Source: Oscillospiraceae bacterium
Lineage (GTDB): Bacteria > Bacillota_A > Clostridia > Oscillospirales > JAAYXM01
Reading direction: 5' to 3'
Assembly: GCA_017532355.1 (NCBI GenBank)
Contig: JAFXJK010000071.1
Span: forward strand, 1 to 20,920
DNA: 20,920 bases
The translations under genes and the position numbers were made by a program. The notes beneath the pieces are model-generated. The model saw only the letters and a list, made by a program, of their open reading frames with translations. It was not told the DNA's origin and made no database searches. This document shows positions 7,155-15,700 of the stretch, piece after piece (positions within the stretch are counted from its first letter, which is position 1; every line of letters begins with the position of its first letter).

Positions 7155-8054
7155 ATGGAGCTTTATGCAAATCTGCACATTCATTCCACCCACTCGGACG
7201 GTGGATTTTCGCCCGCAAAGATTGTCCAAGTGTGCAAAGAGGAGGGGTACGGTGCTCTTGCGCTTACCGATCACGACGTTGCCTCGGGCTCTTTGGAGTT
7301 CAAGGCAGAGTGTGACAAAGAGGGCATTGAATGTATTTTCGGCGCCGAGTTTTCATCACCGTCCAAGCTGTTGGGTGATTACCAAGGGCCGCTTGAGCCG
7401 ACATTTCACATTGTCGGATTTCACTTTGACCCCGAATACCCGCCTATGAAGCAATATCTGATTGATATGGGCATCCGCGAGACGGAGCAGACACACGTTT
7501 TGTTTGACCGCGGAGTGAAGCTCGGGCTCATAAAAGGGATTGAGTGGGAAGAAGTCCTTGAGTACAACAAAGGTATCACATGGATTTGCAATATGCATCT
7601 GTGGTGGGCGATGCTGGACAAAGGGCTGGTTACCCCCAAAGACCGCGGCTGGTTCTGGAGTGAACTGTTTGCAGAGCATCGCTTTGAGGTTCCTCCGCAC
7701 AGGGACTTCAAGCAAGAGCACGAGATTATAAAGCTTATCCGTGACGCAGGCGGCATCGCCATTCTCGCCCACCCAAATCAGCAGCTTCAGCACGTCGACG
7801 CTCTGATTGAAATGGGGCTTGAGGGGATAGAGGTCTGGCATCATATGATGACGGAGGAAGAAAAAGCGCAGGCAATCAGGATGGCGTATGAGAAGAATCT
7901 TTACATTTCCGGAGGAAGCGACCATTCGGGAAGATGCAACGGCGAGAGCAATTACAGGAAAAAGCCCGGTGATGCGGGGTATTATCCGCCCAAGGCTTTT
8001 GGCACGACAAAGGCGTATTTTGAGGAGATAAGGGACAGGAAGCTGAACCGATGA
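7155..8054 (+). CDS. PHP-domain metal-dependent phosphoesterase
   Basis: A 299-aa protein of the PHP superfamily. The metal-binding signatures are all present: LHIHSTHSDGG (H8, H10, D15), LTDHD (D39, H40), GAEFS (E65), a later VGFHFD, ILAHPNQQ and GGSDHSGR near the C-terminus. PHP enzymes hydrolyse phosphomonoesters or phosphodiesters with a two- or three-metal centre; relatives include histidinol phosphatase and the TrpH/YciV nucleotide phosphatases. The substrate here is unknown. The gene starts 24 nt after the preceding stop, with AAGGCGG 8 nt before ATG, so it is the last gene of the operon, and a terminator follows. Its place with glycan hydrolases hints at a phosphorylated sugar or phosphate-bearing glycan, but RNA or nucleotide substrates are equally possible. 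Confidence 0.88.
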   Translation: MELYANLHIHSTHSDGGFSPAKIVQVCKEEGYGALALTDHDVASGSLEFKAECDKEGIECIFGAEFSSPSKLLGDYQGPLEPTFHIVGFHFDPEYPPMKQYLIDMGIRETEQTHVLFDRGVKLGLIKGIEWEEVLEYNKGITWICNMHLWWAMLDKGLVTPKDRGWFWSELFAEHRFEVPPHRDFKQEHEIIKLIRDAGGIAILAHPNQQLQHVDALIEMGLEGIEVWHHMMTEEEKAQAIRMAYEKNLYISGGSDHSGRCNGESNYRKKPGDAGYYPPKAFGTTKAYFEEIRDRKLNR

Positions 8055-8074
8055 AAGGACGGCGCAATTTCAAT

Positions 8075-8112
8075 AAAAATAGCCAATGAGCAGAAGCTCA
8101 CCGGCTATTTTT
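8075..8112 (+). terminator. Intrinsic terminator of the GH20-like operon
   Basis: AAAAATAGCC (8075-8084) pairs with GGCTATTTTT (8103-8112), and an inner GAGC/GCTC stem caps it with an AGAA loop. The T-run at the end makes it a standard rho-independent terminator; the A-run at the front could let it work leftward as well. Confidence 0.8.
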
Positions 8113-8249
8113 CAAAGCACGAAAAAATGCGACAACAAAGCCAAAAATTGGGAGGAGTTTTTTGCAAAATAAATGCAAAATTTATAACATTTAATATCTT
8201 GCTATGTTATTGTATATATACAGGGGAAATGTTACAAAAGTTTTAAACC
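8113..8249. other. AT-rich convergent intergenic region with palindromes
   Basis: This holds a 12-bp palindrome TGTATATATACA (8211-8222), a 7-bp inverted repeat ATAACAT/ATGTTAT with a 13-nt loop just before it, and two GCAAAAT direct repeats. No convincing terminator for the leftward AraC gene is seen other than the A/T-flanked hairpin at 8075-8112. Confidence 0.4.
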
Positions 8250-9224
8250 CTAAATCGGCATTTTCTCTTTCTCGGAAAGAATAGAATCTGCGTAATTTTT
8301 GCCGATTTTCTTGTCGGGCGAGTTCGCGATATTCCGCTTGTATTTCATACGCGGCAGATAGGGAGTCGTTCCGAAACACTCTTTGTAAATCGTGTTCATA
8401 TACTGGACGTTGCAAAAGCCGCAGATGTCAGCGATATACTCAAACGAGTATTCCGAATAGCCTATGAAATACCAGGCACGGTGAATGCGAAGCCAGGCGA
8501 TATATGTCGAGAGGTTTACGCCCGTGAACTTCTTAAAAAGGTTCTGGAAGACGTTTCTCGGCAGAAGGGACGCGTTGAGCACATCCTTCTGGCGGATACT
8601 TAGCGAAAAGTTTTCGTTTATGAAGTTAATCCCACGCATAAGGGGTAAGAAGCGTTCGTTATAAAACTTTTTCGAAGAGGCGAGTGTTTCTCTTGAAATC
8701 TCAAATTGCGGAAAGCTGAAAAGCTCACCCAAAAGCTCTGCGGCACGGGGCTTTGAAGAGGGCAGGTCGTTTTGGGAGATGCTTGTAAGCTCGCTTAAGA
8801 TATCGGTTACGGCATCCTTGTCCTTGCCCGTGAAAAAGAAAGCGGGTGGGGGATCGTCACTCAGTGCTCTCGTGTAGAGATGGTAAAACGCCGTGTGTCG
8901 GAGCTTTTCGGAAAGCCCGTCAAACGCTCCTTCCTGGAATATAAGCTCAAAAAGCTCGGTTTTGCTGTCTGAGAGCGTCATAAACGCGTGTATGCTTCCG
9001 GCAGGGACGATGACGAAAGAGCCCTCTCCGTAAAGAAGCGTTTTTCCGTTTATGCTGTGGAGGTATTCTCCCTTTTTGCAGAACCACAGCTGAGGGTGGT
9101 CGTGAACGTGCGCCGGGGCAACGGTGTAACCGTTGCGGTGCTGCAGGGAAAAGACCAGAGAGGTTTCCTTTATTGCAAGGTTTCTCATAGGGTCAAGCTG
9201 ACTGAGCTTGATATCAAACGGCAT
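8250..9224 (-). CDS. AraC-family transcriptional regulator (regulator 2)
   Basis: A 324-aa AraC-type regulator. The N-terminal cupin is clear: APAHVHDHPQLWFCKKGEY, then YGEGSFVIVPAGSIHAF. The C-terminal part has the two helix-turn-helix units, the first around KDVLNASLLPRNVFQNLFKK, the second around FEYIADICGFCNVQYMNTIY, ending in the family motif ECFGTTPYLPRMKY. The open frame extends 36 codons upstream, but that part is hydrophobic, runs through the promoter and has no ribosome binding site. ATG 9224 has GGTGAG about 7 nt before it and begins MPFDIKLSQLD. It is divergent from the gene for the first secreted modular protein and probably regulates it; it is only distantly like regulator 1. 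The ligand is unknown. Confidence 0.92.
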   Translation of the reverse strand: MPFDIKLSQLDPMRNLAIKETSLVFSLQHRNGYTVAPAHVHDHPQLWFCKKGEYLHSINGKTLLYGEGSFVIVPAGSIHAFMTLSDSKTELFELIFQEGAFDGLSEKLRHTAFYHLYTRALSDDPPPAFFFTGKDKDAVTDILSELTSISQNDLPSSKPRAAELLGELFSFPQFEISRETLASSKKFYNERFLPLMRGINFINENFSLSIRQKDVLNASLLPRNVFQNLFKKFTGVNLSTYIAWLRIHRAWYFIGYSEYSFEYIADICGFCNVQYMNTIYKECFGTTPYLPRMKYKRNIANSPDKKIGKNYADSILSEKEKMPI

Positions 9225-9259
9225 TTTAAATCTCACCACACTTTTTGTTTTGTATATTA

Positions 9260-9288
9260 AGTATATCAAAAAAAGATATGCTTGTAAA
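9260..9288 (-). promoter_or_regulatory. Promoter of AraC regulator 2
   Basis: On the minus strand a -35 TTTACA (9283-9288) and a -10 TATACT (9260-9265) are separated by exactly 17 bp. The -10 lies inside a GTATAT direct repeat (9252-9257 and 9261-9266) that could be a regulator contact. I could not identify a convincing promoter for the rightward gene in the same 83-bp gap. Confidence 0.7.
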
Positions 9289-9307
9289 TAAAGAGGAGGA
9301 AATGAAC

Positions 9308-12300
9308 ATGAAAAAGAAAATGGCAAAAGCAATAAGCATATTGCTTGTCTCCCTTATGCTTGTTGCAATGTTCCCGGCAGCCTTCGCGGCGGAGCCGGCA
9401 GAGGTCACAGTGTCTGTTAAAGATACTGTTTTCACGGGCTCTGCATGGACGGGCTATGAGGACAGCATAGTGCTCGACGCATCGACAACCGTAACGAGAA
9501 AGAACTGGGTTACGGTTAAGAATTCGGCAGGCTCGTCTGTCGGAGGCTACAGAATCCCGTCTGCAAGCAAGGCGGAGAGCAAAAACGTCTTCTCCGTTAA
9601 CGTAAAAGCAGAGGCGAGCGCGTATGAAGTCTATGTCACCCCGGTAAAGTCCGGAAGAGGCTGTTCATACACCGTAACGGTGGATGGAATAAGCGCAGGC
9701 AGAATTGACACGCGTGATACAAACCTCGGAAACGCCGATTATGTAGTTGCGGATACAGTTCAGCTCAGCACCGTTTCCGTAACTCCGGATGAAAACGGCT
9801 GGGTCAACATTACGTTTGAGAATGTTTCGGCTCGCTCAGAGCTTGCAGACGGCTATAATGACACTATCGGATTTACGGAGATTACTCTTGTTCCTACTGA
9901 AATCGTGACTTACACGGGAATTTCCGAAAATATTTCCGGTAAGGATTTGTATGTCGGAAAGACGGCTGACTTTGAAATTGCCGCAACAATGAGCGATGAA
10001 AGCACATTTAAGTTTGACGGTGCTGACACGGAGACAAACAACATCACCGCAGCTGTAACTGCAGGAGACTCTGTCTCGCTTTCAGACGTTGCAATCGGTT
10101 CTGACGGCAAGCTTCACGGTAAAATCAAAGGCCTTGCGGCGACTGAATCAACAATCACGGTTACGGTAAAGATTGGCGAGATGACGGATACGCTTGAAAT
10201 CAACGTAACCCCGAAGGTTTACGACGGTGGAGATATCACCGTGTCGATGCTCGCAAGCAATATCACAACTACGAACATCAACTTCGGTGGTAACGGTTCT
10301 GTAAGCGACGGTTATACCATCACCTGGAACGACGAATGTGCAGTTCTGGTGCCGGAAGAAACCAACATCGGATACCTCAAACAGGTTTACGGTCTTGTAG
10401 ATGGAAAAAAACCTATTTTTGCTATCGCATCAGGTCGTTATTATGATGCACAGTTTACATTCAAGACAAAAATCCCGTTTGACGGAGCTTATACGATAAG
10501 CCTCACTCCGATTCTTTCCCAGCTTGGCGGCATATACGGCGTATGGGTAAACGACAAGTACGCAGGTTCGGTAAATTCGTGGAACGGAATTGCAGGAACC
10601 TCCGGTTGGAACAGTACCACAACTGCAGGCGACGAGGTTTCGCTCAATACGCTCAATCTTAAGGCAGATGCAGACGGTTACGTCAAGATAAAGCTCAAGA
10701 ACCTCTCTGATGTTTTGGACACGACAATCGCAGATTCTTATAAAGACGCTTATAACACTCCGGTTGCTTTCCAGGAGATTACGCTCACTCCGACCGCTGA
10801 TCTCGCAGTAAGCTCGCTTTCGGAAAATATTTCCACCACCGAGATTTACAACGGCGAGACGTACGATTTCTATATCAAGGCAGTTATGAACGACGGCCTG
10901 ATTCACAAGTTCGACACATCAGATACATCAGACAAAATCACCGCAACCGTTTCTTCGGGAAGTGCAGTTTCCCTTTACAGCATGGAAATGAGAGAAGACG
11001 GTCTTTACGGTAAGCTCGCAGGTGTCGGCGATGATGAAAAGGCTACGATTACGGTAAAGACGACAATCAACGGAGTTACTGACACAAAGACAATCGACGT
11101 CATCTCCTTTGCAACGGAAGTTAAAACTCCCGAGACTGTAGCTGTTTCGATGGCACGCGGTGGTGAGCTTACGACGACCGTAGACAGTGCTGACAGATAT
11201 GTATTTGCAAGCACAGATAAAATCACATGGGGCGAGGGCGACAAGATTCGTCTCGATTATGACAAGACTGTCATAACGAACTTCAGAGAATCCTCACGCA
11301 GTGGCGGTATTTGGTATCCGGCTGTTAACAGCTCAGATGAAACGGCAGGCTTTACGGTTAAGGTAAGAGCGTCGGAAGGAACCTACAAGGTCGATGCGAC
11401 ACGCGCATATTCATCTTCAGGCTGCGTATATGAGATTTTCGTAGACGGAAAATCGGTCGGCACGATTGACGGCTCCGGAAAACTGAAGGATACCGACGGT
11501 GGTACCGATGTAACCATAGGCGAGAAGGTAAGCCTTGATACCGTTTCCGTTACACCCGACGAAAACGGCTGGGTTGAGATTACCGTCAAGTATGTAGAAG
11601 ACGGTGAAGCGACGGCGGTCAGCGGTACGACAAGGTACCTCCTCTTTAAGGACATCACCCTCACTCCGACGCAGAAGGTTTATGTAACTGCGGACACTCC
11701 GAGCGGTGCACTCAACTCGCTTATCACCTGCGAAGGCTATGAGGTAGGAACGATTGCAAACGTAGCATTTAAGTCAAGCCTTGTTTTGAATGCAAACGAT
11801 ACAGAGACAAACAAGTTCCTCTATTGGATCAACAATTCCACCAAGCAGGTTATCAGCGAAGAAGCAACACTTACACTTCCCGTAACATCAAACGCTACGA
11901 TCTCTGCGGTATATTCGGAAAGCGGAAATGCGAGATACGATTACTTCACATCAACAGGTCAGAGAATCGCAAGCTATTTCGGAAGCGCTCCGGCAACCGC
12001 GCCCGAAATTCCGTCGGCGATTGGTTACGTGAGTGCCGGAGAATGGACAGAGGACAACTCATACGAGACCGATGACTATGTTGCATACGCTCCCGATTAT
12101 ACAAATGCTACACCTTTGACATTTGAAACAGAAATCGACGGTGAAGAAAGAACCGTAACGTACGACGATGAAATCACAGTTACGGCAGAAGAAGCTAACT
12201 TCTCATACTGGGCAAAGGGCGGCAAGGCCGTAAGCTTTATGAGCAGCTATACCTTCTTTGCATGGGGCGATGAAATCGTCGAGAAGATTTGCGGCGTATC

Positions 12301-12571
12301 GGTACCTGCAAAGGAAAGAAAGCCGCAGGTAGTTCTCTTCAATCGAGGAAACGACTATATGCTTGAGCTCGTTGCTTGCGAGGATGTTGAGGTCATCGAA
12401 AAGGGTATCCTTTTCGCAGAGAACGGCACTCCGACAATCGGAAGCGCAATCACAAAAGCAAAGTCAAATTCAGACAGCTTGCAGTTTACCGCAAGCTCGG
12501 AATACTCGGTTGCACGTGCATACCTTGTATACAGAGATGATGACGGCGTAAAGGTTGTCTACTCAAAGTAA
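9308..12571 (+). CDS. Secreted multi-module beta-sandwich/Ig-like protein, no catalytic domain seen
   Basis: A 1087-aa protein starting MKKKMAKAISILLVSLMLVA, a typical signal peptide with AFA as likely cleavage site near residue 27. ATG 9308 is chosen because AGAGGAGGA ends 7 nt before it; ATG 9302 is too close. Modules alternate: a glycan-binding-type beta-sandwich (33-196), Ig-like (197-305), a second sandwich (310-496), Ig-like (497-605), a third sandwich (612-788). A C-terminal part follows with an InlB-repeat-like segment (FLYWINNSTKQVISEEATL) and a region I do not recognise ending VVYSK. No SLH, LPXTG or enzyme motif is visible, so it is secreted or held by partner binding. Modules 1 and 2 are paralogous to modules of the next protein. 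Sandwich modules are called binding-type by their look only; no CBM family is assigned. Confidence 0.85.
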   Translation: MKKKMAKAISILLVSLMLVAMFPAAFAAEPAEVTVSVKDTVFTGSAWTGYEDSIVLDASTTVTRKNWVTVKNSAGSSVGGYRIPSASKAESKNVFSVNVKAEASAYEVYVTPVKSGRGCSYTVTVDGISAGRIDTRDTNLGNADYVVADTVQLSTVSVTPDENGWVNITFENVSARSELADGYNDTIGFTEITLVPTEIVTYTGISENISGKDLYVGKTADFEIAATMSDESTFKFDGADTETNNITAAVTAGDSVSLSDVAIGSDGKLHGKIKGLAATESTITVTVKIGEMTDTLEINVTPKVYDGGDITVSMLASNITTTNINFGGNGSVSDGYTITWNDECAVLVPEETNIGYLKQVYGLVDGKKPIFAIASGRYYDAQFTFKTKIPFDGAYTISLTPILSQLGGIYGVWVNDKYAGSVNSWNGIAGTSGWNSTTTAGDEVSLNTLNLKADADGYVKIKLKNLSDVLDTTIADSYKDAYNTPVAFQEITLTPTADLAVSSLSENISTTEIYNGETYDFYIKAVMNDGLIHKFDTSDTSDKITATVSSGSAVSLYSMEMREDGLYGKLAGVGDDEKATITVKTTINGVTDTKTIDVISFATEVKTPETVAVSMARGGELTTTVDSADRYVFASTDKITWGEGDKIRLDYDKTVITNFRESSRSGGIWYPAVNSSDETAGFTVKVRASEGTYKVDATRAYSSSGCVYEIFVDGKSVGTIDGSGKLKDTDGGTDVTIGEKVSLDTVSVTPDENGWVEITVKYVEDGEATAVSGTTRYLLFKDITLTPTQKVYVTADTPSGALNSLITCEGYEVGTIANVAFKSSLVLNANDTETNKFLYWINNSTKQVISEEATLTLPVTSNATISAVYSESGNARYDYFTSTGQRIASYFGSAPATAPEIPSAIGYVSAGEWTEDNSYETDDYVAYAPDYTNATPLTFETEIDGEERTVTYDDEITVTAEEANFSYWAKGGKAVSFMSSYTFFAWGDEIVEKICGVSVPAKERKPQVVLFNRGNDYMLELVACEDVEVIEKGILFAENGTPTIGSAITKAKSNSDSLQFTASSEYSVARAYLVYRDDDGVKVVYSK
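9404..9607 (+). repeat. Near-identical repeat, copy 1 (partner 12884-13087)
   Basis: This encodes the start of the first beta-sandwich module of the 1087-aa protein and matches the same part of the downstream giant protein at an exact offset of 3480 bp. From 9411 to 9597 there is one mismatch (9473), and 9474-9597 is identical for 124 bp. Beyond 9607 identity falls to roughly 77 percent. This is a recent copy or conversion event. Confidence 0.9.
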
Positions 12572-12590
12572 TTAAGTAAGAGGCAGTTTT

Positions 12591-12621
12591 GGGGGTATCC
12601 GCATATGTTGCGGACACCCCC
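12591..12621. other. Stable GC-rich hairpin without T-tract
   Basis: GGGGGTATCCGC and GCGGACACCCCC form a 12-position stem with one A-C mismatch and a 7-nt loop, 19 nt after the stop of the 1087-aa protein. No T-run follows in either direction. It could protect the upstream mRNA 3' end, cause partial termination, or help set different expression of the two secreted proteins. Confidence 0.6.
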
Positions 12622-12662
12622 ACTTGCCCCACGCATATCGAGAGAGTAGAGCAAAGTCATAA

Positions 12663-12681
12663 GCCGTTTGTCAGAAACGGC
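12663..12681. repeat. 7-bp inverted repeat GCCGTTT/AAACGGC
   Basis: A perfect 7-bp stem with a 5-nt loop lies 18 bp upstream of the candidate promoter -35 of the giant gene. It could be an operator half-pair or a small RNA hairpin; no T-run follows. Confidence 0.35.
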
Positions 12682-12698
12682 GCGGAAATAAAGTGTAT

Positions 12699-12727
12699 TT
12701 TACAAAAACATTCGGACGGTTTATGAA
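12699..12727 (+). promoter_or_regulatory. Candidate promoter of the giant lyase gene
   Basis: TTTACA (12699-12704) and TATGAA (12722-12727) are 17 bp apart. This would start transcription near 12734 and leave a leader of about 36 nt with AAAAGGAG before the ATG. It suggests the giant gene can be expressed apart from the 1087-aa protein. Confidence 0.5.
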
Positions 12728-12769
12728 TTTGCCTTACGGATAGAAAATATAGCGAAAAGGAGAAAAACT

Positions 12770-15700
12770 ATGAAGAAGATGATGAGTAAGATAACGTCTC
12801 TGGCGCTCGCGCTTTGTATGCTCATAAGCCTCGTGCCGGCGATATCGGCAGAGCCGGAAACAGAGCCCGCAGAGGCGACGCAGGTCACGGTGTCTGTTAA
12901 AGATACTGTTTTCACGGGCTCTGCATGGACGGGCTATGAGGACAGCATAGTGATCGACGCATCGACAACCGTAACGAGAAAGAACTGGGTTACGGTTAAG
13001 AATTCGGCAGGCTCGTCTGTCGGAGGCTACAGAATCCCGTCTGCAAGCAAGGCGGAGAGCAAAAACGTCTTCTCCGTAAACGTAAAGGCAGTAGAAGGTA
13101 TGTATTCGGTCTACGTCACTCCGGTAAAGTCCGGAAGAGGCTGCTCCTATACCGTAACGGTGGATGGAATAAACGCAGGCAGAATTGATACGCGTGATAC
13201 AAGCCTTGGAAACGGCGACTACGTAGTTGCCGATACGGTTTTGCTTGACACCGTTTCCGTAACTCCGGATGAAAACGGATGGGTTAATATTACGTTTGAG
13301 AATGTTTCAGAGCGTTCGGAGCTTGTTGACGGGTATAACGACACCATCGGCTTTACGGAGATTAGCCTCGTTCCGTTCAAGGTTGTTTTGTATGACGGAA
13401 TTACAGAGACGATTTCTGACCTTGAGCTCTGCGAGGCAGATGTACGTAGCTTCGTCGTTAAAGCGAAGATGGACGACGGCAGCTTCAAGGTTTTTGACCC
13501 GACCGATACTTCAAAGAACAATATGACGGCAGCAGTCACTTCGGGAAGCTCGGTCGAGCTTTCAAATCTTGAGCTCAAGGCTGACGGTCTTCACGGTAAG
13601 ATTGAGGGCCTTCTTGAAGGCGAGACGTCGACTATCACGATTACGACAACAATCGACGGTGAGCCGCACAACGAAATGATTGAGGTCACCCCGCTTGTAA
13701 AACGTGTCGCGGCAGTTACAACAGTTTCAATGAGCGACAAGATTTTCTCATCTTCAGGTGCAAACCTCACCTCGCTTCCTCCCGATAAATACTATTGGAA
13801 CGGATATCAGGACATTGTCGAGATTTTGCCCGATGAGACAACAATCGACAGAATCAGCTGGATTACCGGCTATAAGATTCCCGCGGCGAACGTTGCCGCA
13901 GGAAAAAGAGTTTTTGCATTCAAGGTCAGACTTGTGCCCGGCCCCTATGCAATCGACCTTACCCCCGTTATGTCGGGACGCGGAACAACCTTCAATGTAA
14001 TCGTTGACGGCAAGTTCGCAGGTAGCGTTGCCACAAGAAACAAGGACCTTTCAGGCAGTACTTATGAAACGGTCAAAGCAAAGAAGCTCAATTCCCTTGA
14101 CCTGACAGGCGAAGAGGGTTGGGTTACGGTAAGGCTCGAGGTTACTTCAACCCGTGCCGAATGCTATGACGGCTATAATGACACAATCGGTATGGGAGCG
14201 ATTACGTTCACTCCGCTCGCCGCACCGGTTTCGGTTACGGGGATTTCTGAGAATATAACAGGTGCAAAGGTATTTACGGGAAAAGCACTTGATTTTGTTA
14301 TTTCCCCCATCCTCAGCGACGGCAGTCCGCGTACTTTTGCCGAGAACGATGAAGAAAACAAGATAGTTGCGTCCGTTGAGGGTACATCCGTTGCGCTTTC
14401 CGATATGGCTATGAAGTCTGACGGCCTCCACGGCAAGCTCACGGGAATTTCTCCGGAGGAATCAACAATAAAGATTGCCGTAACGATAAACGGAACGACA
14501 ACTAACCACGAGATTGACGTTACTCCGATTCCTGTTTATTCCTACTCAATGCTCGCCTCGGGACTTACGACCTCGGGAATCGATTCCGAAGGCACGATTA
14601 CGGATACAGACAGCTATACAATCAGCTGGAACGACAATGATGCAGTTTTCGTAAAGGAAGAAAGCAGCATCACCTCATTCCGCGAGGTTTCCGTTGGTGA
14701 AGATGCTTTCGCTTTCCCTGCAGGAAACTACGCATCAGCGCAGTTTACCTTCAAGGCGAAAGTCCCAGCTGACGGATATTATGCGGTAAGCATAAACCCG
14801 CTTCTTTCCCAGCTTGGCGGAAGATACGGCGTATGGGTAAACGGCGAGTACGCAGGCTCGGTGAATTCCTGGAACGGAATTGAGGGAATAGAAAACTGGA
14901 CGGAGACCGTAGCCGCAGGCGATGAGGTTTCGCTCAATACCATTAACCTCACGTCGGACGAGGACGGATATGTCAAGGTAACTCTCAAGAACCTCTCTAC
15001 TGCTTCAGACACGACAATCGCAGATTCCTATAAGGATGCCGATTGCACTCCGATTGCTTTCAGTGAGCTCAAGCTTACTCCAACTGAAGAAGTTCCGGCG
15101 TATGACGGAATTTTCCATAATATTGAGGAAACTTTAAATGAGGGCGAGACGCGTGATTTTGTCGTAAGGACAAAAATGGACGACGGAAGCTTCAAGTATT
15201 TCGACCCCGATGATACTTCAAAGAACAATATCACGGCAACCGCCGTTGAGGGAAGCTCGGTAAAACTTTCAGATGTTGTGCTTAAGGATGACGGGCTTTA
15301 TGGTAAAATTACGGCACTCAAGGGAGACGACAAGGCGATAATCACCGTTATTTCGAAGATTGACGGGGTGGAGTATAAGGAAAAAATCTGGGTAACCATG
15401 CCTGAAAAGCCTGTTGCAGTGGCTACTTCGGTATCGATGAACGACAAGATTTTCTCGGCATCGGGTGCGAATATCCCGTTACTTTCGCCTGAAAAATACT
15501 ATTGGATTGACTACCAGGATATTGTTGAAATTTTACCTGATGAGACAACAATCAACAGAATAAACTGGATCAATAATTACAGGATTCCTTCGGCGAATAT
15601 TGCTGAAAGAAGAACAGTTTTTGCATTTAAAGTTAAGCTTGTACCCGGTCCTTATGCGATCGAGCTTACTCCTGTTATGTCAGGACGCGGAACTACATTC

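Noticed and set aside
8161..8190. Rightward promoter (TTGCAA, 17 bp, TAACAT)
   Set aside because: No rightward gene lies downstream for over 1 kb, and such matches are expected by chance in this AT-rich stretch.
9225..9332. 36-codon N-terminal extension of AraC regulator 2
   Set aside because: It covers the regulator's own well-formed promoter, is rich in hydrophobic residues from AT-rich DNA, and has no ribosome binding site; it would also overlap the start of the divergent gene.
12770..12850. Possible lipoprotein signal (Cys at residue 16) in the giant protein
   Set aside because: The residue before Cys is Leu, which does not fit a lipobox, and a normal AxA-type cleavage site follows at residue 27.
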